This document shows, piece after piece, positions 8,539 through 16,890 of a stretch of DNA of 64,000 nt. Numbering within the stretch: the first letter of the stretch is position 1; each line of letters opens with the position of its first letter. The position numbers and the translations under genes are program-made. The notes under the pieces are model-generated. The model worked only from the letters and a program-made list of their open reading frames with translations. It ran no database searches and had not been told where the DNA came from. This DNA is from Brevibacterium epidermidis NBRC 14811 (lineage in GTDB: Bacteria; Actinomycetota; Actinomycetes; Actinomycetales; Brevibacteriaceae), in contig NZ_BCSJ01000008.1 of assembly GCF_001570805.1 (NCBI RefSeq), positions 62,001 to 126,000 of the forward strand, read 5' to 3'.

Positions 8539-9186
8539 TCACTCAGTGAAGAAGTGAGTTCCGTCCTCAGCGATGGCGGCAGGAATGCGCAGATCCCAAT
8601 CCTCGGCGACGAGGCCCTGCAGATCGAGCTCTTCGGAGAAGCAGACCCCGATGACGCGAGGCTCCGACCCTAGGGGCACTGCCCCGTGCGGGCCGAAGGT
8701 CCTGTCATAGAAGCCGCCGCCATTGCCCAGGCGGGCACCATCGGCGCCGAAGCCCAGGGCAGGGACGAAGATGAGGTCCAGGCCGACTGCGGGGGAGAGC
8801 AGTTGAGCAGCGGTGAGCAGCTCACTATCGTGGGCCGGTTCGCGAATGCCCCATCTGCCCTGAGGCTTCAGGCTCGCCATCGAACCAGTGACCTGTCCGA
8901 ACATGAGGGGCTGGCCCACCGTCGTGACGACGGGCAGGTAGACGGTGCCGCCGGCTGAGAGGAACTCGTCGAGAGCCGGATCGAGATCCGGCTCCCCGGG
9001 CAGCGCCGCATAAGCGAGGAGAGAGCGTACCGGTGCTTCCCGGATGACGTTCAACGCAGCTGTTGCTACAGAACCTGCAGTCGTCACGGGCGACGATGAG
9101 GTGGGAGTCGCCTCGGCGAGGGAGCGGTCTGCGCGAGCGGCGCGGATGCGGGACCGCAGCTGCGCCTTCGAAGTTTGTGTGTCCAC
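8539..9186 (-). CDS. 5-formyltetrahydrofolate cyclo-ligase
   Basis: This 215-residue protein converts 5-formyl-THF to 5,10-methenyl-THF using ATP. Family marks are the basic N-terminal helix (KAQLRSRIRAARA), AYAALPGEPD, and VPALGFGADGARLGNGGGFYDR around residues 140-161, the Mg-ATP loop. GTG 9186 is taken as the start because TAGTCT stands 7 nt upstream and no ATG fits in frame nearby. The gene faces galU across only 45 nt. Confidence 0.92.
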   Translation of the reverse strand: MDTQTSKAQLRSRIRAARADRSLAEATPTSSSPVTTAGSVATAALNVIREAPVRSLLAYAALPGEPDLDPALDEFLSAGGTVYLPVVTTVGQPLMFGQVTGSMASLKPQGRWGIREPAHDSELLTAAQLLSPAVGLDLIFVPALGFGADGARLGNGGGFYDRTFGPHGAVPLGSEPRVIGVCFSEELDLQGLVAEDWDLRIPAAIAEDGTHFFTE

Positions 9187-9193
9187 GCATTTC

Positions 9194-9199
9194 AGACTA
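9194..9199 (-). promoter_or_regulatory. -10 box TAGTCT of the cyclo-ligase gene
   Basis: TAGTCT on the minus strand is 7 nt before GTG 9186, so this is a leaderless candidate. Confidence 0.4.
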
Positions 9200-9219
9200 T
9201 CCGGGGTCGGCGGATTCGT

Positions 9220-9225
9220 TAAGAT
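9220..9225 (+). promoter_or_regulatory. -10 box TAAGAT of galU
   Basis: TAAGAT ends 6 nt before the galU ATG at 9232 and there is no Shine-Dalgarno between them, so the transcript is probably leaderless. Confidence 0.5.
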
Positions 9226-9231
9226 GACTTC

Positions 9232-10134
9232 ATGAGTGATGAAGCGCAGCGCACTGTTCGCAAGGCCGTGATCCCCGTCGCCGGTCTCGGAACTCGGTTC
9301 CTCCCCGCCACGAAAGCCACCCCCAAAGAGATGCTCCCCGTCGTCGACAAACCGGCGATCCAATACGTCATCGAGGAAGCAGTCGATGCCGGCCTGCAGG
9401 ACGTTCTCATGATCACCGGCCGGAACAAGCGGCCGCTGGAAGACCATTTCGACCGGGTCGACGGGCTCGAAGCAGCGCTCGCGCAGAAGGGCGACGACAA
9501 GAAACTCGCCGCCGTACGCCATCCCTCCGAACTCGCCGATATCCACTATGTGCGCCAGGGCGATCCCAAAGGCCTCGGGCATGCCGTTCTCAAGGGACGC
9601 CAGCACGTGGGCAACGAACCGTTCGCAGTTCTGCTCGGTGACGACCTCATCGATGAGCGCAGCCCGATCCTGCCGAAGATGATCGAGGTCGCGGAGAAGA
9701 CCGGCGGCAGCGTCGTCGCGCTAATGGAAGTTCCGCCCGAGGCAATCCACCTCTACGGCTGCGCAGCAGTTGAGACCACCTCCGATGACGAGGTCGTGAA
9801 GATCACCGACCTCGTAGAGAAGCCCGCCACCGAGGATGCTCCCTCGAACCTGGCCATCATCGGCCGCTACGTGCTGGCTCCGGAGATCTTCGACGTCCTC
9901 GAGACCACGAAGCCGGGACGCGGAAACGAAATCCAGCTCACCGACGCCCTGCAGGAACTCGCCGGAGACAATGAAGGCCACGGTGTCTACGGAGTCGTGT
10001 TCAAGGGCGCCCGCTATGACACGGGTGACAAGCTCGACTACCTCAAGGCCGTCGTGCAGATCGCGTGCGACCGTGAGGACCTCGGCGACGACCTCAAGTC
10101 GTGGCTGCGCGACTTCGTGCCGACACTGGACTGA
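9232..10134 (+). CDS. galU: UTP-glucose-1-phosphate uridylyltransferase
   Basis: GalU makes UDP-glucose from UTP and glucose-1-phosphate for cell-envelope glycans and trehalose. The 300-residue protein has the nucleotidyltransferase signature GLGTRFLPATKATPKEM at residues 18-34. Downstream blocks are QGDPKGLGHAVL, LLGDDLID and GNEIQLTDALQEL, then the C-terminal YDTGDKLDYLKA. Length and order are normal for the family. In many actinobacteria a moeA-like gene follows galU; here only 65 nt separate it from the acetyltransferase gene. Confidence 0.97.
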   Translation: MSDEAQRTVRKAVIPVAGLGTRFLPATKATPKEMLPVVDKPAIQYVIEEAVDAGLQDVLMITGRNKRPLEDHFDRVDGLEAALAQKGDDKKLAAVRHPSELADIHYVRQGDPKGLGHAVLKGRQHVGNEPFAVLLGDDLIDERSPILPKMIEVAEKTGGSVVALMEVPPEAIHLYGCAAVETTSDDEVVKITDLVEKPATEDAPSNLAIIGRYVLAPEIFDVLETTKPGRGNEIQLTDALQELAGDNEGHGVYGVVFKGARYDTGDKLDYLKAVVQIACDREDLGDDLKSWLRDFVPTLD

Positions 10135-10199
10135 GCTGACTGTCTAGGTCCACCCCGTTAGGGCGGACCGACCCGGAACCCGAGAGCGAGGGCAGCCGC

Positions 10200-10793
10200 G
10201 TGTGGCCTGTCATCCTGACTGATCGACAGTCCGATATCGTGCTGCGACCGTTGCGCCGTCGCGACGAAGAAGCCTGGCGAGAAGTCCGTCGATTCAACCG
10301 CGACTGGCTACGACCGTGGGACGCGACTCTGCCCGCGCCCGGCCAGGAGCTGCCGGGGTTCCGCACGATGGTGCGGATGCAGGACAAACAGGCCAAGCGC
10401 GGACAGACCGTGCCGTTCGCCATCGAGGTCGACGGGAACTTCCGCGGTCAGATCACCGTGTCGGGACTGAGCTGGGGTTCGATCCTGTCCGGGCAGATCG
10501 GGTACTGGGTCGACTCGCGAGTGGCCGGACGCGGAATCACCCCGATCGCCGTGGCCATGGCCGCCGACCATTGCTTCTTCGCCCTCGGCCTGCACCGAGT
10601 CGAGATCAACATCCGCCCCGAGAACACAGCGAGCCTGCGCGTTGTCCAGAAGCTGGGCCTGCGCGACGAAGGACTGCGCGAGAAGTACATGCACATCGAC
10701 GGACAGTGGTGCGACCATCGCACGTTCGCCCTGCTCGCCGAAGAGGTCCCGCAAGGTCTGCTCGCCGCGTACCGACACGGGACCAGCGCGTAG
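10200..10793 (+). CDS. RimJ/RimL-type GNAT acetyltransferase
   Basis: This 197-residue GNAT protein begins LRPLRRRDEEAWREVRRFNRDWLRPWDAT, typical of the actinobacterial RimJ-like protein encoded next to galU. It contains the acetyl-CoA region QIGYWVDSRVAGRGITPIAVAMAADHCFF and the RVEINIRPENTASLRVVQKLG motif shared with RimJ and RimL, which acetylate ribosomal protein N-termini. The real substrate here is unknown. GTG 10200 is the start that keeps the full first strand. It probably belongs to the galU transcription unit. Confidence 0.88.
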   Translation: MWPVILTDRQSDIVLRPLRRRDEEAWREVRRFNRDWLRPWDATLPAPGQELPGFRTMVRMQDKQAKRGQTVPFAIEVDGNFRGQITVSGLSWGSILSGQIGYWVDSRVAGRGITPIAVAMAADHCFFALGLHRVEINIRPENTASLRVVQKLGLRDEGLREKYMHIDGQWCDHRTFALLAEEVPQGLLAAYRHGTSA

Positions 10794-10973
10794 CCGGGCG
10801 AGTCTGCGTTGTCTCAGCACGACTTGGGAACGAATCGGCGCGGCCTCGGCGGCGTAAAGGCGTGAAGCAGCGCCACGCGGGGAGGGCCAGCTACCACCTG
10901 GGAATTCAGTGAACTTCGCCGCTGTTTGACCGACACACCTCGCGCCTTCACGACTTCCCTGATGCCTGCAACT

Positions 10974-10979
10974 TAGGGT
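10974..10979 (+). promoter_or_regulatory. -10 box TAGGGT of the SepX-like gene
   Basis: TAGGGT lies exactly 6 nt before GTG 10986 without a ribosome-binding site, repeating the arrangement seen at 1198. Confidence 0.45.
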
Positions 10980-10985
10980 GGCATT

Positions 10986-13115
10986 GTGGACACCAGCATC
11001 ATCGTCGTTATCGCCATCGTCGTGGTCTTCGCCGTTGCTGTGCCCGCAATGATTCGGAAGTCCGCGACGGACCTCTCGCGCGTCGAAATCGACACGGTTC
11101 CGGACAACGCCGCCGTCGTCCCCGCCGAGACCGCCATCCCCGGACACGACCATTCGGAGCGCATCCAGGTCTTCCACGACAAACCTCGGAAGGTGCCGTC
11201 GGTGCCGACCTCGAACATCTCTGAGGAAGTCGAGGCCCCGAAGCTGAGTCTCTCGGCCTCCACTCCCGAGTTCGCCGTCATCGACGGTCACGCCGAATCG
11301 CACACCATTACAGAGGCTGCCGACCACGCGCAGCTCAACGTTCTTCCCATTGCGGTCGGTGAAACTCACTCCTCTCTGTCCAGCGACCATGCGGCTGCAG
11401 GTCGCAGCGTCGTTGGATCCAGGGTAGGCGTCGGCACTGACACGGGAGTGAGTGCGGGCGCTGCCGCCGACAATGTGCGGATGCTCCACCCCGCGGTCCA
11501 CGCCGTCTTCAACGACAGCAGCCGCTCTGCCGGGCAGTCGGACCGACAGGGTCGAATGCCCCAGCCACTTCCACCGCACGCGACCGACGCCGGCCGCAGC
11601 GCGTCGACGAGCCGGACGGCTTCGAGCAGCGCGGGTCCGGTCTCCCAGGGCGGCGGACCACGCGAGGGCCAGTCCCGGACGGGACGCGGCGGCCACCTCG
11701 GCGAGGGGAAGCCCGGCACAGACGGACACAACCGACAGATTTCCAATCCGACCATCGGAACCGATGAGGAACATGCGATGACTGAGCAAGCCACGACTCT
11801 GCGGGAGTCACTGAAGTCGCTGAACACTATGGTCAGGGGCTTCTCCCTGGTCTTCCTCGCCTCGGTCCTCGGCATTCTTGTGTCGAGTGTGCTCGCGGCC
11901 TTCTCTGTCGTGCACATCGCCCTGGCCGGTGTCTTCCTCGGACTCGCGGTCGTCTCTCTGTTCCTCGTGCGCACGCTCAACCTGCGCAAGCGAGACATGA
12001 AGAAGAAGCTGCGACGACTGCAGGAGACCACACGGTCACGGTCGGCTGCCAAGCCCGAACGCGCCGCTAAGCCTGAGCGTGGTGCCAAGCCTGCGTCGTC
12101 CGAACGGTCGGCTGCCAAGGCGCCATCGACTACGACGGCTCGTCCGAAGACGAGCGCTCAGCCCGCGGCCGAAGCGCAGAAGACGGCTCGAACGGGTGCG
12201 AAGTCGCAGACCGTTCCGGTCAAGCAGCAGCCTCGCACGGCACCTGCACCGACCTCGAGCGGAACCGCTGCACGGATCGCGGCAGCGGCACAGGGCACGA
12301 GTGCAGCGGCGAAGGCCGCGCAGGCTCGCGCCGCGATGAACCGCTCCGTCGAGGCGAAGAAGTCCCGCGAAGAGGCCGATACCGGAGAGATCCCACTCGT
12401 GCGCATCCGCAAGGAAGCCGCCGAAGGCCACACTACGCGCCAGGTCCTCCTCACCGGACCGATCCCGGTCGTGAAGGAGAACGCCTCCGCAGACGGTGAC
12501 GCCGCCTCCGCCGAGGCGACCGCCGACTCCGAGGGCACGTCGACTCCGGCCACCGCTGACACGGCGGCCTCGACGGCTGAGGCGAAGGTCGAGTCGAAGG
12601 ACGCCACGGCGGAACGTGAGAACGACGCTTCGGCCGCTTCGGCGAAGTCCGCAGAACAGACTCGGACCGAATCGACCAAGGCCCCGGTCTCGCTCGGAGC
12701 CGACCTCGTTGCTGACACCGATACGGATGCAGCCGAGACGGAGGACACCGATGCGGATGTGCACGCTGCGCTCAACGCAGCGGCGCCCAAAGTCGATGAC
12801 CCGTTCATGCAGCGTTTGAAGTCGCGCGACGGCTGGTCGCCGACTCCGCTGCCGGTGCCCAGCTACGTCGACGCACCCGAAGCCGAGCACCCGGTGCCCT
12901 CGGCAGCGGCGGCCGATGCCAGCTCGTACGAGACCGAGGCCCGCAGTCGTGAGGACATCGCGGCTCAGTTCGCCGAAGAGCTCGGTTACCGTCCGGAACT
13001 CAGCGATTCTGCCCGCGAAGAAGGTCCGCTCAGCCACGGACGCAAGGCGACCCGGACGACGAAGGCCGCCGACCTCGGCGCCGTCAACGACGTCCTCGCT
13101 CGCCGACGCGCCTGA
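10986..13115 (+). CDS. SepX/GlpR-like membrane protein, candidate cell-division factor
   Basis: This 709-residue protein starts with a transmembrane segment (TSIIVVIAIVVVFAVAVPAMIRK) and a short basic stretch. A pair of transmembrane helices follows near residues 290-335 (LVFLASVLGILVSSVLAAF, then LAGVFLGLAVVSLFLV) and a basic RKRDMKKKLRRL. A very long Ala/Ser/Glu/Thr-rich disordered region fills most of the C-terminal half. The N-terminal helix ending in P-x-x-x-R-K, the central helix pair and the place after galU and a RimJ-like gene match SepX of Streptomyces and GlpR of Corynebacterium, which act at the division septum. The usual MoeA/Glp partner gene is absent from this spot. The identification rests on layout, not sequence search. 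Confidence 0.5.
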   Translation: MDTSIIVVIAIVVVFAVAVPAMIRKSATDLSRVEIDTVPDNAAVVPAETAIPGHDHSERIQVFHDKPRKVPSVPTSNISEEVEAPKLSLSASTPEFAVIDGHAESHTITEAADHAQLNVLPIAVGETHSSLSSDHAAAGRSVVGSRVGVGTDTGVSAGAAADNVRMLHPAVHAVFNDSSRSAGQSDRQGRMPQPLPPHATDAGRSASTSRTASSSAGPVSQGGGPREGQSRTGRGGHLGEGKPGTDGHNRQISNPTIGTDEEHAMTEQATTLRESLKSLNTMVRGFSLVFLASVLGILVSSVLAAFSVVHIALAGVFLGLAVVSLFLVRTLNLRKRDMKKKLRRLQETTRSRSAAKPERAAKPERGAKPASSERSAAKAPSTTTARPKTSAQPAAEAQKTARTGAKSQTVPVKQQPRTAPAPTSSGTAARIAAAAQGTSAAAKAAQARAAMNRSVEAKKSREEADTGEIPLVRIRKEAAEGHTTRQVLLTGPIPVVKENASADGDAASAEATADSEGTSTPATADTAASTAEAKVESKDATAERENDASAASAKSAEQTRTESTKAPVSLGADLVADTDTDAAETEDTDADVHAALNAAAPKVDDPFMQRLKSRDGWSPTPLPVPSYVDAPEAEHPVPSAAAADASSYETEARSREDIAAQFAEELGYRPELSDSAREEGPLSHGRKATRTTKAADLGAVNDVLARRRA

Positions 13116-13165
13116 TGCACTGAAGCAGCTGACTCGAAGTCCACGAGGACGTCTCGATGCCGACT

Positions 13166-13198
13166 AAGAAGCCCCGCACAAACCGTGTGGGGCTTCTT
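13166..13198 (+). terminator. terminator after the SepX-like gene
   Basis: A stem of about 13-15 bp with a G-U pair and 5-nt loop ends in TTCTT, 50 nt after the stop codon. Confidence 0.8.
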
Positions 13199-13218
13199 CG
13201 CGTTTGGGCCGCCAGCGA

Positions 13219-13728
13219 TCAGGTGCTGAAGACCGACCAGCAGATCGAATCGCGCCGTGCCTGATCCTCCAACACGAGGTCGCGAACTTCGGACGGCAGA
13301 CGGTCGCGCTGCCAATCGCGTTCGGCACGACCGACCGCGAGATCCTTACCCGATGCTCCACGGGCTGCTTTGATCGCATAGGCCGCCGCACCGAGGTCGT
13401 GCTCGGCGACGTGCCCGACGCAGGCTGCCTGGCCCGCCGCATAGGCTGCGAACCGGGCAGGACCACGCAGGGTCCGTGCAGCACCCATGGCGTGACCGCC
13501 GAGGGCGCGAGCCTCCATCATCGGCATCTCACCGGCTGCCCACGCCCGGGCGGCGGCAATGGCAACGCGAGGGCGCTCATCCTCGGGGCAGACCGGTTCG
13601 AAGAATGGCAGGACATGTTCCGCGCAGTCGGCGGCCCACAACGCGAGAAGGTGATGGTCGGCATCAGTGAGGGAGCCGCCTCGGCGAATCGTGATCAGGC
13701 GTGGATCACGGACCTCCGGCAGGATCAT
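13219..13728 (-). CDS. Imm5-like putative immunity protein
   Basis: This 169-residue Ala-rich, mostly helical protein contains PRVAIAAARAWAAGEM, ARALGGHAMGAAR and AACVGHVAEHDLGAAAYAIKAA. I associate this pattern with the family NCBI calls putative immunity protein (Imm5-like). Such proteins neutralise polymorphic toxins, but many occur alone and their role is then unknown. No toxin gene is nearby. ATG 13728 has GAGAGG upstream at usable spacing. It faces the MHS transporter across about 270 nt. Confidence 0.65.
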   Translation of the reverse strand: MILPEVRDPRLITIRRGGSLTDADHHLLALWAADCAEHVLPFFEPVCPEDERPRVAIAAARAWAAGEMPMMEARALGGHAMGAARTLRGPARFAAYAAGQAACVGHVAEHDLGAAAYAIKAARGASGKDLAVGRAERDWQRDRLPSEVRDLVLEDQARRDSICWSVFST

Positions 13729-13996
13729 CGGAGCCTCTCTGGTGTGGACCGCAGGTGCACGTTTTGATGCGAGCGGACGTTCACAGTTGTCGATTCTAGT
13801 GTCCTGGCTGGGACTATGACTGTCTCGAGCTGCCTTTCCTGAGCTTGCTGGCGTCCACGGGTGGGCCACGAAAGGGGGCTTGCGTTTTCCCTGGTGGACA
13901 TGGCCGCCGCGGCCGTCCTGGACCATGCTAGATTCTCAGCGCCGACCATGCGAGGACGGCCGGCAGAAGGCCGAAGACGAGTTCAGGGGAGAACCG

Positions 13997-15322
13997 ATGG
14001 ACGACATCGAAGACCAGGTGAGAGCCGATCCGGACGGGGGACGGCGCGCCCGCCGCGCGGCAGCCGGATCGTTCATCGGTGCCGTCGTCGAATGGTACGA
14101 CTTCCTTCTCTACGGAATCGTCGCAGCACTGGTCTTCGGTGAGATCTTCTTCCCCGGTTACAGCGACCGGGCGGGCACGCTCGCGGCGTTCGCGACCTTC
14201 GGTGTCGGATTCATCTTCCGCCCGCTCGGCGGAATCATCTTCGGCCATTTCGGCGACCGCCTCGGCCGCAAATCCATGCTCATCTGGACGATGACGATCA
14301 TGGGCGTGGCCACCGCACTCATCGGGTGCCTGCCGACCTATCAGACGGTCGGCTGGGTGGCGCCGGCGCTGCTCGTCCTGCTGCGCTGCATCCAAGGTGT
14401 GGCCGTCGGCGGCGAATGGGGCGGTGCCGCGCTTATGGCAGTCGAAAGCGCACCGCCGAAGCTGCGCGCCTTCTACTCCAGCGGGGTTCAGGTCGGTTAC
14501 TCGGTCGGACTGCTGCTGGCGACCGGTCTCGTCGCCATCCTCAGCGGCGGGCTGACCTCCGAAAGCTTCCTGGCCTGGGGATGGCGGATCCCGTTCCTCG
14601 CCAGCGCCGGACTCGTGCTCATCGGACTGTGGATCCGTTCCGGAGTGGCCGAATCCGAAGAATATGTGGAACGAGTGAAGAACGCAGACGAGGACAAAGT
14701 CCCGAAGCTGCCAATCCTCGAAGCCTTCAGACGCTTCCCCGCACAGATCGCCCAGATCGTCGGACTGCGTTTCATCGAGCTGCTGACCATGTACATCGTC
14801 ACGACCTTTGCGCTGTCGTACGCGACGGACGAACTCGGTATCGACCGGCAGTTCATGCTCAACATCACGCTGCTCGTCGGCGGACTGGGAATCATCACGA
14901 TTCCCGCCTTCGCCTATCTCTCCGACCGGTACGGGCGCCTGCGCGTCTACCTCACCGGCGGAATCGTCGGCCTGCTCAGTGCGATCCCGTTCTTTCTCGC
15001 CCTCGAATCGGGAAGCACAGTCACCATCGTGATCTTCGCAGTGCTGCTGGTCAACATCGCCCACGACGCGGTCGTCAGCGTCCAACAGCCCCTGTTCGCC
15101 GAAATGTTCAGCCCCGAGTTCCGCTACAGCGGCGCAGGTGTCGGTTACCAGCTGGCCAGCGCACTGGCCGGCGGCTTCACGCCGTTCATCGCCACCTACC
15201 TCGTCGGAGTCGGTGACGGCAGCTGGCACCTCGTCGGGGCCTACCTCGCGGCGGGCTGCCTGGTCTCGATCTCGGTCGCCGCCTACCTCGCGTCGAAAGC
15301 ACGACGCACCGTCGGTGCCTGA
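13997..15322 (+). CDS. MHS-family (ShiA/ProP-like) MFS transporter
   Basis: This 441-residue protein has about 12 hydrophobic segments and the metabolite:H+ symporter hallmarks: GSFIGAVVEWYDFLLYG at the start of TM1, FRPLGGIIFGHFGDRLGRK in loop 2-3, and GVAVGGEWGGAALMAVE. Relatives carry shikimate, citrate, alpha-ketoglutarate or betaine. The substrate cannot be read from sequence. ATG 13997 is chosen because AGGGGAGA precedes it at good spacing. A TAGATT at 13929 could be its -10 box. Confidence 0.9.
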   Translation: MDDIEDQVRADPDGGRRARRAAAGSFIGAVVEWYDFLLYGIVAALVFGEIFFPGYSDRAGTLAAFATFGVGFIFRPLGGIIFGHFGDRLGRKSMLIWTMTIMGVATALIGCLPTYQTVGWVAPALLVLLRCIQGVAVGGEWGGAALMAVESAPPKLRAFYSSGVQVGYSVGLLLATGLVAILSGGLTSESFLAWGWRIPFLASAGLVLIGLWIRSGVAESEEYVERVKNADEDKVPKLPILEAFRRFPAQIAQIVGLRFIELLTMYIVTTFALSYATDELGIDRQFMLNITLLVGGLGIITIPAFAYLSDRYGRLRVYLTGGIVGLLSAIPFFLALESGSTVTIVIFAVLLVNIAHDAVVSVQQPLFAEMFSPEFRYSGAGVGYQLASALAGGFTPFIATYLVGVGDGSWHLVGAYLAAGCLVSISVAAYLASKARRTVGA

Positions 15323-15423
15323 TCACGCCGGTGGATCTGGGTGAAATGCTGCTTCGTGGTGGTTGTGTGAAGAGCGATGCGGGATGCCGGCTCGGGTGCG
15401 GCAGGTGGGCCTGCTACAGGCGG

Positions 15424-16125
15424 TCAGTCGTCGGAGCTGCGCGACATCATCGACAGTGACGCATGAGCCAGCGCGCTCGCGGCGATGAGCTGACGATTGG
15501 ATACCGTGATGCCGCGGATCACGCTCAGGCAGACCTTGTCGCGACTGTGCTCGACGCTGATCGGGCGGACATGAGTCTGAGCGAGAGGAGCAATGGCTCG
15601 GCACTGGGCGACGACCGATTCGACGGTGACCGGGTAGCCTCCTTCGTCCGCCAGCGCCACAACACGTGCCAGGGCATTCCTCGCCGCTGACTCCTCATCG
15701 GGCCAGCCGAGGCGGTCGATCACCTCGGTGACGAGATTGTCGTAGCGGTCAGAGGCGGAGGAGGCCTCGTCTGGTTGTGTTCCAGAGGCCCGCAGCGCGA
15801 ATGGCGGGGAGCCCGGAGGACGCTGCGCCGAGGCGGGCAGTCCGGAGTTCCCGCGCAAGGCGAGCTCCTGACAGACGCCCATCAGCTCGATCGTCGGCAG
15901 CGAATCGTCATCGATGGCGCGGGTGAGTTCCGCGATATCGGCGATGGGGGTGGCCAGCTCCTCGCGCAGCCAGCGGATGAGCGCCAACCGGTGCAGATGC
16001 GTCTCGTCATAGACGGCCGTGGTCGCGTTCTTCTTCTGTCCCGGAGGCAGAAGTCCCTCGTGGATGTAGTACTTGATGCTCGCCGCCGACACGTCGGCGG
16101 CAGCGGCCAAAGTACTGAGCTTCAC
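15424..16125 (-). CDS. MerR-family transcriptional regulator
   Basis: The N-terminal winged helix (VKLSTLAAAADVSAASIKYYIHEGLLPPG) matches MerR proteins that sense something other than metals, since no conserved cysteines follow. The next 60 residues (LHRLALIRWLREELATPIADIAEL) continue the MerR fold. The C-terminal part is an unassigned helical effector domain. GTG 16125 follows AAGGAGG at ideal spacing. It is divergent from the DUF2306 gene. Two inverted repeats in the shared intergenic region are probable operators. Confidence 0.88.
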   Translation of the reverse strand: MKLSTLAAAADVSAASIKYYIHEGLLPPGQKKNATTAVYDETHLHRLALIRWLREELATPIADIAELTRAIDDDSLPTIELMGVCQELALRGNSGLPASAQRPPGSPPFALRASGTQPDEASSASDRYDNLVTEVIDRLGWPDEESAARNALARVVALADEGGYPVTVESVVAQCRAIAPLAQTHVRPISVEHSRDKVCLSVIRGITVSNRQLIAASALAHASLSMMSRSSDD

Positions 16126-16231
16126 AGCGGTCCTCCTTCTGTGCTTGTCCACCCCGACGGCCCGCAGCGACTGTCTTCCGCGACTGCCGTTCGCGGCAAG
16201 TCCCACTAGTCGTGATCGGCGACGTCGAATG

Positions 16232-16256
16232 GATAGTGGAAACGGCGTTCACTATC
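16232..16256. promoter_or_regulatory. candidate MerR operator, GATAGTG-N11-CACTATC
   Basis: Perfect 7-nt arms with an 11-nt spacer lie between the MerR gene and the DUF2306 gene. The half-site AGTG/CACT recurs at 16275-16285. Confidence 0.45.
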
Positions 16257-16260
16257 TACG

Positions 16261-16289
16261 TTGCCGAGCTTGGTTAGTGACACTATCTT
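16261..16289 (+). promoter_or_regulatory. promoter of the DUF2306 gene with overlapping TAGTGaCACTA
   Basis: TTGCCG (16261-16266), a 17-nt spacer and TATCTT (16284-16289) form a good sigma-70-type promoter. TATCTT ends 6 nt before ATG 16296, so the mRNA is probably leaderless. The palindrome TAGTGaCACTA (16275-16285) runs into the -10 box. Confidence 0.55.
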
Positions 16290-16295
16290 AATGAC

Positions 16296-16853
16296 ATGTT
16301 CTCACTCTTCATCGCCATCCATGCCATTGCCGCCACGGGTGTCGTCCTGCTGGGACCCATCCAGATCATCCGCCGCACCAAGGACCGCAAACATCGCTTC
16401 ATCGGACGGTCCTGGGTCATCCTCATGTACTTCGTGTGCACCAGCGGAATGTTCATCTACTCACTCACCGGATCCTTCACGATCTTCCACGCCTTGGCGA
16501 TCTGGACCTTCGTCTCCACGACGCTCGGCGTCATCGCCATCCGCCGCGGCAATGTCCGCCGCCACATCGGAATGATGGTCGGCTCCTACCTGGGCGCACT
16601 GACCGCCGGCATCTTCGCCGCGGCTGTACCCGGGCGGGAGATCCCGCAGCTGGCCGTCAGCGACCCCGGGCTGCTGTGGTCGCTCATCGCCGTGATCATC
16701 GTGGCTGTCACCACCTGGGCGATCTTCGTCCTGCGCTTCGTCTCCGGACACGACCGCCAGCTGAACACCGGTGAGACAGCAGAAAGGGGCGTCAGCGGCG
16801 AACCGCTGACGCCCTCGAAGCTGAGCAACGCTGCCCCGGTCACCGCGAAGTGA
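16296..16853 (+). CDS. DUF2306-family membrane protein
   Basis: This 185-residue protein has four or five hydrophobic helices. It carries the DUF2306 pattern IAATGVVLLGPIQIIRRTKDRKHRFIGRSWV, then RHIGMMVGSYLGALTAGIFAA near residues 85-110. Conserved Arg and His residues in these loops suggest a cofactor or proton role, but the family has no agreed function. It is predicted to be controlled by the divergent MerR protein. A 12-bp hairpin lies inside the last part of the gene. Confidence 0.82.
   Translation: MFSLFIAIHAIAATGVVLLGPIQIIRRTKDRKHRFIGRSWVILMYFVCTSGMFIYSLTGSFTIFHALAIWTFVSTTLGVIAIRRGNVRRHIGMMVGSYLGALTAGIFAAAVPGREIPQLAVSDPGLLWSLIAVIIVAVTTWAIFVLRFVSGHDRQLNTGETAERGVSGEPLTPSKLSNAAPVTAK
16787..16814. 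terminator. 12-bp hairpin inside the 3' end of the DUF2306 gene
   Basis: GGGCGTCAGCGG and its exact complement flank a CGAA tetraloop-like spacer. The hairpin lies in the coding sequence about 40 nt before the stop and may act as terminator or as a 3'-end stabiliser. Confidence 0.45.
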
Positions 16854-16890
16854 CGGGAAGGCCCCGTCGACCGAGACCGGGCCAGTTTGC

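Noticed and set aside
13928-15229. Minus-strand frame of 433 codons opposite the MHS transporter
   Set aside because: Acidic low-complexity product with no family resemblance, fully explained by the codon bias of the sense gene.
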